NCBI GenBank assembly: GCA_017559615.1 | Contig: JAFYRB010000079.1 | Span: forward strand, 1 to 20,060 | Reading direction: 5' to 3' | Origin: Alistipes sp. | GTDB lineage: Bacteria; Bacteroidota; Bacteroidia; Bacteroidales; Rikenellaceae | Length of the DNA stretch: 20,060 nt | Part shown: piece by piece, positions 14,742 through 20,060 of the stretch | Numbering within the stretch: the stretch's first letter is position 1 | Layout: each line of letters starts with the position of its first letter | The notes under the pieces: generated by a model | What the model saw: only the letters and a program-made list of their open reading frames with translations | What the model was told of the DNA's origin: nothing | Databases searched by the model: none | Made by a program: the position numbers and the translations under genes

Positions 14742-14749
14742 TAACTTTG
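14742..14749 (+). promoter_or_regulatory. -7 box of the XRE regulator gene
   Basis: TAACTTTG matches TAnnTTTG and lies 28 bases before the ATG at 14778. The -33 TTG is not apparent, so activity may be weak or depend on a regulator. It diverges from the recombinase promoter about 85 bases away, leaving room for the XRE protein to control both. Confidence 0.5.
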
Positions 14750-14777
14750 TACATTGACTATAAAAATCAAATCATAT

Positions 14778-15089
14778 ATGGCTGAAAAAACAGGCATCGA
14801 AGAGTTGCGAGTAAAGGAAATCCTCAAAGAAAGAGGTATGAAAATGTATGAGTTGGCTGAGAAGATGAATATCGCTCCTGAAAGTCTTACTCGCGCCTTG
14901 CAGCGCAATCCACAATACTCAACCCTAAGGACCATTGCAGATAAGCTTGGCGTTTCGGTGCGAGACTTATTCAAGGGTGAGAGTGCATCGACAGTAGACA
15001 ATGAGATGCGAGGCTGCATTTTCCACAAGGGAGAGATGTTTACGTTCAATAGTCGCAGTGAGATTGAGCAGTTCTTGAAAGATAACTAG
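14778..15089 (+). CDS. XRE/Cro-type HTH transcriptional regulator
   Basis: A 103-residue protein with a helix-turn-helix over residues 9-66: RVKEILKERGMKMYELAEKM, NIAPESLTRAL and YSTLRTIADKLGVSVRDLF, the standard XRE five-helix layout. The C-terminal 35 residues (GCIFHKGEMFTFNSRSEIEQ) form a small tail, probably a strand-rich pocket, which I do not recognise. ATG at 14778 is preferred over the TTG at 14754 because it follows the -7 box at 14742-14749 at a normal distance and matches family N-termini. It probably represses its own region and the divergent recombinase unit, as is usual for mobile elements; that is inference. Confidence 0.85.
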   Translation: MAEKTGIEELRVKEILKERGMKMYELAEKMNIAPESLTRALQRNPQYSTLRTIADKLGVSVRDLFKGESASTVDNEMRGCIFHKGEMFTFNSRSEIEQFLKDN

Positions 15090-15214
15090 TCGTACACCGT
15101 AACGATATATGGTTTGACAAAGAGTACTATCGTGTTACATTGAATAATGGCTTACTATTAGATGACAACTATTTTATGACCTCGCTGTCTAAGGTTGAGC
15201 GTATGCTTAAATAA
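15086..15214 (+). pseudogene. Short DUF2442-like frame with no start codon
   Basis: Directly after the XRE stop, one base back in frame, an open stretch reads NDIWFDKEYYRVTLNNGLLL and ends SLSKVERMLK before TAA at 15212-15214. The WFD.EY..VTL..G pattern resembles DUF2442, a small domain often found with antitoxin-like partners. No ATG, GTG or TTG is present at a suitable place: the first candidates are TTG near 15137 and ATG near 15170, both inside the domain. It may be a remnant, use a rare start, or be made by translational coupling with the XRE gene, whose stop it overlaps. Confidence 0.3.
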
Positions 15215-15246
15215 ACGATAGAGCAAATAGGGATATTTACAATTAA

Positions 15247-15900
15247 ATGAAGAGTAAAATAATGTGTTGTGCATGTAATATTGATTGGACTGCTGTTAGT
15301 GCTATCGCTACATTAGTAATGGCTTTAGCTACTTTTATCACCATACGACAAAATAAAAAGCAACTCAAAGAATTGCAAAGACAGTGGAATGAAGCTAATA
15401 GGGCTAGATTGACCTTCTCGATAGTGGTTATCAATGGCCTTTACTTACTAAAAATCACAAATTGCGGTACTACTACAGCCTACAATATCTCGATTAAGCT
15501 TAGGGGTGATTTAATTGACAACCACTTCTCTGACTCAATTAAATACTGGGCTCAAGTATTGGAAAGCAAACCATTTTGCATAGAAGCAGGAGTTAGTAAG
15601 CATTATGATATTTCGCCTATTTCGGGCTATGAAAATTGTTGTATTCATGGCAAGACATATAGTGGAGCACAAATAGACAAATGGCTTGAAGAACACAAAG
15701 GAGATAAGATAAGTATTACAGGAAAATATTGCGATAGATACGACATAAGCGAAGAGTTTAGTATTGAAGATTTTATTAACGTAGCAATGGTTGTAAACAA
15801 TGAATTAGTTTTGGCTATCGACCGATTAAAAAAGAGTGTAGATAGTATCGCCAAAAGTACTGAAGTTATAAAAACGAATACTCAACCTCAATCGAAATAA
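15247..15900 (+). CDS. Single-pass membrane protein with predicted beta-rich domain, unknown function
   Basis: A 217-residue protein not assigned to a family. Residues 12-33 form one hydrophobic helix (TAVSAIATLVMALATFITI), followed by a short basic helix (RQNKKQLKELQRQWNEANRA) that could form a coiled coil. Residues about 54-170 look beta-rich. The segment LLKITNCGTTTAYNISIKL resembles the Asn/Gly-turn pattern of Ig-like folds in other membrane-anchored bacterial proteins. A C-terminal helix (about 183-205) follows. The short N-terminus contains Cys7, Cys8 and Cys10. It is the first of three consecutive membrane protein genes, and only one base separates it from the next, so their translation is probably coupled. 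Confidence 0.7.
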   Translation: MKSKIMCCACNIDWTAVSAIATLVMALATFITIRQNKKQLKELQRQWNEANRARLTFSIVVINGLYLLKITNCGTTTAYNISIKLRGDLIDNHFSDSIKYWAQVLESKPFCIEAGVSKHYDISPISGYENCCIHGKTYSGAQIDKWLEEHKGDKISITGKYCDRYDISEEFSIEDFINVAMVVNNELVLAIDRLKKSVDSIAKSTEVIKTNTQPQSK

Positions 15901-15901
15901 T

Positions 15902-16753
15902 ATGAAAGAATGGCTTAAAAAATATTGGTGGATAATCCTAGTCATACTGGCATTACCGATCGTTATCAATTTTCTATTAATGATACCTACATTCTCTCCC
16001 ATTGTCGGGGAAGGTACAGATTGGTTATCTTTTTGGGGTGGCTACTTAGGAGCAATGGTTAGTGCAGGTGTTGCTTTTATTATTCTATACATTCAGCGAA
16101 ATGACAATAAAACGCAGAACGATAGTAATAGAACTGAAAATAAAAAACAGAATGAGGCGAACAGACATCTGCAACTTAATATCATGCAATATCAACAGCA
16201 ATGTCTTTGGATGAGCCAATTTAGAGAGGCAAGTCTGGAGTATTGTTATGCATTTAATTATAATGATATTGTCTTGGTAACCAACATTATCTGGAGTAAT
16301 CCCAGAGGAGCATTTGATATGATAAAATCATTATTCGACCGCATTGCTACTACTAATGCTAAATTTTCATTTGTTAGAAAACACGATGATAAGGCAAATG
16401 AGTTAGCTTGTTATATCGACACCTTATACAAAGAATATAAAACGACCCTAAATAACTTGCAATGGATAGCTATATATTATATGTTGGTAGAAGACCATCA
16501 ACATAGGCATTACCACCACTTGTGTGATTTCTTAAAGAACCAAAATCAAACCTATAATAACACAAGTCACCTTCTTGAGATTCTGCCGCAGCCAGTAAGG
16601 AATGTAGACAACTCGAACTACTTCAACGAACTTGTGTTAGCTATTGCTTCTACCACATATAAGTTTGAGGTTAATGTTCGAGACAAATTATATGAATACA
16701 TTAAGCAAGAACAGGAGCATATCGATAGTATCTTAACTAAAGATTTGAATTAA
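15902..16753 (+). CDS. Two-pass membrane protein with coiled coil and helical cytosolic domain, unknown function
   Basis: A 283-residue protein with membrane helices at about 9-30 and 43-64. The second begins in WLSFWGGYLGAMVSAGVAFI, a layout known from several uncharacterised bacterial proteins, some annotated as putative abortive-infection proteins. Residues 65-105 are polar and heptad-like (Asn, Gln, Lys and Glu rich) and fit a coiled coil. The remainder, to residue 283, is predicted helical, with many aromatic and His residues (EDHQHRHYHHLCDF near 197-210). No enzyme motif is seen. The start lies one base after the previous stop, indicating a matched pair. A defence role is plausible from context but not shown. 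Confidence 0.7.
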   Translation: MKEWLKKYWWIILVILALPIVINFLLMIPTFSPIVGEGTDWLSFWGGYLGAMVSAGVAFIILYIQRNDNKTQNDSNRTENKKQNEANRHLQLNIMQYQQQCLWMSQFREASLEYCYAFNYNDIVLVTNIIWSNPRGAFDMIKSLFDRIATTNAKFSFVRKHDDKANELACYIDTLYKEYKTTLNNLQWIAIYYMLVEDHQHRHYHHLCDFLKNQNQTYNNTSHLLEILPQPVRNVDNSNYFNELVLAIASTTYKFEVNVRDKLYEYIKQEQEHIDSILTKDLN

Positions 16754-16813
16754 GCACTATAACACAAGATTGAAAATTACATAAATTGGAGCTTTCCTGA
16801 GTGGCGAAATATA

Positions 16814-16882
16814 ATGAGCAGCAGCCCTAGCAGAATAGACCTAACAAGAGATGTTTTAATAATTAACTATAGTACTCAATGA
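16814..16882 (+). CDS. Possible 22-residue peptide overlapping the next start
   Basis: ATG at 16814 opens MSSSPSRIDLTRDVLIINYS and ends in a TGA that overlaps the ATG of the following gene (ATGA). The frame is open back to 16763 without an ATG and reads YINWSFPEWRNI there, which looks protein-like. It could be a leader peptide coupled to the next gene, or the tail of a lost gene. Support is only the reading frame and the overlap. Confidence 0.25.
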   Translation: MSSSPSRIDLTRDVLIINYSTQ

Positions 16883-17970
16883 AGAAACTTATATCACTAA
16901 TATTAATTTGTTTAACATGCTCGAGTTTGCATGCGCAAACATTGCGTGTTAAAGTAGATAGCCTGTCGTCATCAATCAATAGGTCTGATACTAAGATTGA
17001 GAATGTCGAAAAATCTATAGATGGACTTACTAGGCAAGTAGAGAATCTTTCATATTTGGTTGAGACTCAGAAAGAGATTATTGGCCAGGAACAGAGTGCT
17101 ATTGAGAATAGTCTAAATGGTACTACGTTACGAATTGATATTTTTGCTATTGTATTAGCGGTCGCTGGTATAATTCTAGGTGTCTACATAAGCCGAAAAG
17201 AAAAATCAATGAAAGAGCTATTAGCTCAGGTGGAAAAACTTGAAGAGAGAACGTCAAAAACTAAGAATGAAATTGTAGAACTAAACGATAATATCAATAG
17301 TGATATTGAAGGATTGTATGATAGACTAAAAAAGGAAGAGACAGCATCATTATTTAGAAGACTTGTTGAGGTGCCATGGGATATATCAAATATTGGTACT
17401 CTTTTACTAGCTAGAAAAGTAGATATATCTAATTTCAAATATCTAACGTTAGCATATAGGAATCTGAAAAATTCAGGTACTGATGAACAAATTGGAGGTA
17501 TAGGACATACGTATAAGGACTTGTATCTAGTACAATTTTTTCAACATTTTTGTGGACAATCTATATCTCACAATCTCATTAAAGATGATTTAATAGAGTT
17601 CTTACCTATGTGTCTTTCATGTGCATATCAGGGTGATGTAGAGTATTCAACCAACTCTCTTATTGTGTGTTTAAACAGAGATAAATCCATTGAAAATAAG
17701 TTTGAGATATTGTATACATACATTAAAGCATTAAATGAGTCTAAACACAACAAAATAAGTGCCCCTTATGAAATTATTGTTAGCAAATACAATAATGATG
17801 ATGATTTAATTCAGATGTGGGAGCAATTGACTTTAGACGGTATCATTATAAAACAATTTGGAGAGCTATTATGTGATAGATTTTCTGCTAACAATACATT
17901 TGTAAGCTCAGTTAAGGATAATATTGCAAAGATGAAAACTAAGGACAAACATGAGCCAGAAAGTAAATAA
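16879..17970 (+). CDS. Signal-peptide protein with periplasmic coiled coil, one membrane helix and cytosolic domain; unknown
   Basis: A 363-residue protein I do not recognise. Residues 1-20 form a signal peptide with a likely cleavage after SLHAQ. Residues about 22-78 show heptad patterns (VDSLSSSINRSDTKIENVEK) and would form a periplasmic coiled coil. One membrane helix follows at about 84-105 (IFAIVLAVAGIILGVYIS), then a second, cytosolic coiled coil (KSMKELLAQVEKLEERTSK, to about 150) and a helical domain of about 200 residues with no known enzyme motif. This layout (outside coil, membrane helix, inside coil, inner domain) is that of a transmembrane signalling or sensing protein. It lies 125 bases after the two-pass gene and probably belongs to the same functional set. 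Confidence 0.7.
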   Translation: MKKLISLILICLTCSSLHAQTLRVKVDSLSSSINRSDTKIENVEKSIDGLTRQVENLSYLVETQKEIIGQEQSAIENSLNGTTLRIDIFAIVLAVAGIILGVYISRKEKSMKELLAQVEKLEERTSKTKNEIVELNDNINSDIEGLYDRLKKEETASLFRRLVEVPWDISNIGTLLLARKVDISNFKYLTLAYRNLKNSGTDEQIGGIGHTYKDLYLVQFFQHFCGQSISHNLIKDDLIEFLPMCLSCAYQGDVEYSTNSLIVCLNRDKSIENKFEILYTYIKALNESKHNKISAPYEIIVSKYNNDDDLIQMWEQLTLDGIIIKQFGELLCDRFSANNTFVSSVKDNIAKMKTKDKHEPESK

Positions 17971-18050
17971 TATTAAGCTACGTTTGCTACTTCGATAGCC
18001 ATTGGCTGATGCGCTGGAGGTAGTTGCTATTTGCTAGCAAGGATTTAACA

Positions 18051-18269
18051 ATGAATTATTGGCGTGATAATGTCGATAAGATTCTATTGGCTAATGAGCA
18101 ACCTATACTAGTTGATGCAGGCGCAGTGAATAGGGAACCAATGGAGAACTTCGCTCACAAGGTTTATGATAACTTTCACGCACGCAGAAAAGCCCAAGAT
18201 GCCATTGATGCCGACGCAGAAGATATGCAGGAGTTGTTTGAGTTGGAGCAGGAAATAAAGAATAGATAA
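18051..18269 (+). pseudogene. RhuM-family C-terminal remnant
   Basis: A frame of 72 codons from the ATG at 18051 (an upstream TTG at 18024 is also in frame). NYWRDNVDKILLANEQPIL, then GAVNREPMENFAHKVYDNF and RRKAQDAIDADAEDMQEL, matches the end of RhuM-type proteins as I know them: a tryptophan-containing helix, a turn with GAG/GSV, a YD.F helix and an acidic AD.ED tail. RhuM proteins are about 300 or more residues, so roughly three quarters of the gene is missing. No trace of it was found in the 80 bases upstream, which are broken by stops in all frames. It is followed by a strong terminator. It could still be translated as a small protein. Confidence 0.45.
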
Positions 18270-18271
18270 AA

Positions 18272-18304
18272 ATGGCAGTCACCGTTAAAGTGGCTGCCAT
18301 TTGT
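18272..18304 (+). terminator. Strong intrinsic terminator (11-bp stem)
   Basis: ATGGCAGTCAC (18272-18282) pairs with GTGGCTGCCAT (18290-18300) with one G-T pair and a 7-base loop, followed by TTGTTTT. On the minus strand it is preceded by an A-rich run that would read as T, so it could also terminate the convergent gene at 18320-18799. It lies between convergent genes. Confidence 0.85.
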
Positions 18305-18319
18305 TTTATCGGTTTTTAG

Positions 18320-18799
18320 TTACACACCATATTGGATGCCGCCATTGGACTTGTTTATGTAGTTAATGTATTCAAACATCTTATCCATTTCCAATTCATC
18401 GAATAACTCTTCATTGAATGTGTCGTGCAAATTTTTGCTGAATATAATCTCCCGCCCATCGTATGTACACACTACACAATCAATGGCATTGGGTTTAAGG
18501 TATGACATATAGTAATGGACAAACGTGTATATATCACATATCTTAGTCATTTCTATAGGACAGTTGATATTCTTACATTTGTCAACATACTTATCCTTTA
18601 ACACTACACGAATTATCAACTCTTTGTTTAGTACATTGCGAAAATGTCTTTCTTTATTAATGGTAATCTGCTGAGTATCAATGTTTACCTCAGTATTACA
18701 TACCTCATTAATAAACCAATACTTGTTTGTGCTTAGCGAGTTGTACAACTTCTTAATTTCTTCGTTCATGTCGTGATGAACATTCTTTATTTGCTTCAT
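18320..18799 (-). CDS. Hypothetical protein, 159 residues
   Basis: An AT-rich gene I do not recognise. There is no signal peptide or membrane helix. The N-terminus (MKQIKNVHHDMNEEIKKLYN) is helical. The middle is probably strand-rich (QQITINKERHFRNVLNKELI) and includes DKCKNINCPIEMTKIC, three cysteines spaced 6 and 8 apart that could bind metal or be incidental. The end is acidic and helical (FNEELFDELEMDKMFEYINY). It stands alone, convergent with the RhuM remnant across the terminator. About 190 bases of AT-rich DNA lie upstream with no clear TAnnTTTG box. Confidence 0.6.
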   Translation of the reverse strand: MKQIKNVHHDMNEEIKKLYNSLSTNKYWFINEVCNTEVNIDTQQITINKERHFRNVLNKELIIRVVLKDKYVDKCKNINCPIEMTKICDIYTFVHYYMSYLKPNAIDCVVCTYDGREIIFSKNLHDTFNEELFDELEMDKMFEYINYINKSNGGIQYGV

Positions 18800-18990
18800 T
18801 TTAACTTTAGTATTTTAGTAATAATTATTTTTATATAGTATAAGATTCAACTTTAATTTTTTCAAGAGTTATTTGAAAAAAGAGTAAATATTTTTTGTTT
18901 TTTTTGAATTGATAACATTTTTTTGTTTGCATAATATTATTAACTTATCTTTCTTTGTTTTAGGTAGATAATCTAATAATATATGCAGTC

Positions 18991-19882
18991 TCAGGGTATG
19001 TTGTTATCTTGTGCTGACAGTCCCAATATCTCTTGCCAGGGGATAGGCTTCCGCCGACGCGAAAACCTCAACACACTGCTCAGATGATAGTAGTATATGT
19101 CGGTAAGTAGTGCCGTGTCGAGGATGTCCATAACAAATGGTTTCTTGCCGATTTTGGAGTAGTAGTCTCTAATCTCGTTGTAGTTGAGCCTTACCTCTAA
19201 CCTATGCAATGTCTTTGGATGGTTATAGTATTCTGATATGTACTCCTTTTGCGACTTGATCAGTTCAGTTTTTTTATTGTAGGCTTGAACTACTATTCCT
19301 TTAGCCTTATTCTTTACGGCTTCGGCTTGACATATTGTCAAGGATGGGTGCTTCATCCGCTCTAAGCTAGCCTGGTGGATATACATTATTTCACTTAGTA
19401 CTTTGCGCCGATCCTTTACCGTTGATGATTGTCTTGATGCCCTCATCTCGAAACATCCTTTTTATTGTGGTGACATAGCTCTTCTTGCTGTCAATGGCTA
19501 AAGCTAACCTGGTGATGTTGTTGAAATCGACTGGGAATGTAGCCAGTATGTCTAATAGTAGAGATTTGAGATTGGGTTGGTTGTAAAGAATCTTATTGTC
19601 TATCTTTACCAATAGATGTGTGTCATCATCGTCACCGTAACGTCCAAAATAGATTACCGCAACACTCTCTTTGTCTTCATCAAATAATGTGAAGTAGTGT
19701 TTGAAATGCTGCCCAATGGTGCGAATGACCGAGAATTTATTGAAGTGCACGCGCTCCCCAATAGCAGCTGATGATAACACTTCGAGGAACTCTGGCCCTG
19801 CGTTAAAACAGAGCCTTAGTTCATCAATAACCACTTTGCCGAGTCGTTCATTGTTCATTAGTGTTAGAAGGTTTGACATCAT
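18991..19882 (-). pseudogene. Replication initiator (Rep_trans-like), split by a frameshift
   Basis: Two overlapping frames read as one replication initiation protein. The first (19882-19391, 163 residues) has IDELRLCFNAGPEFL, AVIYFGRYGDDDDTHLL and ITRLALAIDSKKSY, the last like the RxDLAxD strand of phage/plasmid Rep proteins. The second (19446-18991) continues with VKDRRKVLSEIMYIHQAS, KGIVVQAYNKKTELIKSQ and LHRLEVRLNYNEIRDYY, the usual C-terminal half with its RLEVRL strand. The shift falls near 19395-19410 (around AACGGTAAAGGATCGGCG on the minus strand), so together they give about 300 residues, the expected size. By family such proteins nick the origin of rolling-circle elements. It could be a recent inactivation, a sequencing error or, less likely, programmed frameshifting. 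Confidence 0.55.
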
Positions 19883-20060
19883 TATTTTTACGCACAGGTT
19901 CTTCTGTGTGATACTCTTGCATACTCATGTCTTGAGGCTTTGACGGTACTGAATCCCAGTATCTCTTTAACGATTGAGACAAATGCAGTCTATGGCTAAG
20001 TGATTTACTTTTACCCTTATTGGCTAAACTAATTTTCTCTCGAATAGATTTTTCTAGTTC
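19848..20060 (-). CDS. Partial gene at right edge, C-terminal 70 residues, NUMOD3-like repeat
   Basis: The minus strand is open from the window edge to a TGA at 19850-19848. The translated end includes IREKISLANKGKSKSLSHRL and LSQSLKRYWDSVPSKP, reminiscent of the NUMOD3 DNA-binding motif (EKIS..KGK..S.....S.S.K) found in homing endonucleases and some mobile-element proteins. The last 25 residues are polar and probably disordered. It overlaps the start of the replication initiator (19882) by 35 bases, so the two genes are translationally linked and likely belong to the same mobile element. The bulk of the protein lies outside the window. Confidence 0.4.
   Translation of the reverse strand, partial: ELEKSIREKISLANKGKSKSLSHRLHLSQSLKRYWDSVPSKPQDMSMQEYHTEEPVRKNNDVKPSNTNEQ

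Noticed and set aside
18800..18990. AT-rich gap as a replication origin
   Set aside because: It has T-runs but I could find no iterons or convincing hairpin; composition alone is not enough.
1..20060. CRISPR array, tRNA or rRNA genes
   Set aside because: No regularly spaced repeats, no cloverleaf-type sequence and no rRNA-like stretches were seen on reading both strands.

Overview
The window suggests a Bacteroidota (Bacteroidales) chromosome. The evidence is the TTG-N19/20-TAnnTTTG promoters upstream of several genes, the near-absence of Shine-Dalgarno sequences, lipoprotein-type M3 peptidases, and a DUF2795 protein of the kind common in this phylum. An Alistipes/Rikenellaceae-like host is a guess.

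Bases 1-13355 look like ordinary chromosome. Two M3-family peptidase paralogues lie in tandem on the minus strand, the second cut by the window edge. A perfect 18-bp palindrome, made of two back-to-back -7 boxes, separates the complete one from rsmE (16S rRNA m3U1498 methyltransferase). A six-gene plus-strand cluster follows (3205-10492). It has the layout of the membrane-bound hydrogenase-4/complex I family: hyfB-, hyfC-, hyfE-, hyfF- and hyfG-like genes and a hyfH-hyfI fusion. The predicted catalytic subunit lacks all four [NiFe] cysteines. The NuoB-like part keeps one of four N2-cluster cysteines. The ferredoxin part keeps ligands for a single [4Fe-4S] cluster. The complex is therefore best described as an energy-converting-hydrogenase-related (Ehr-type) complex, not a hydrogenase or true complex I. 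A second transcription unit with a good promoter (10493-10523) encodes a BaiN/HI0933-type flavoprotein, a shortened methyltransferase-like protein and a PduO-type cobalamin adenosyltransferase. A DUF2795 gene with its own promoter and terminator closes this part.

From about 13360 to the end the DNA is visibly richer in A and T and looks like an accessory, mobile-element-derived region. It starts with truncated N-terminal gene pieces that still have promoter-like boxes (13411-13753). A serine recombinase (minus) and a divergent XRE regulator follow. Next come three plus-strand genes for unrecognised membrane-anchored proteins with predicted coiled coils (15247-17970), the best candidate here for an undescribed system. 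After them are a RhuM-like C-terminal remnant with a strong terminator, an orphan minus-strand gene, and a plasmid/phage-type replication initiator split by an apparent frameshift, which overlaps a partial gene at the right edge. No rRNA, tRNA or CRISPR array was seen.
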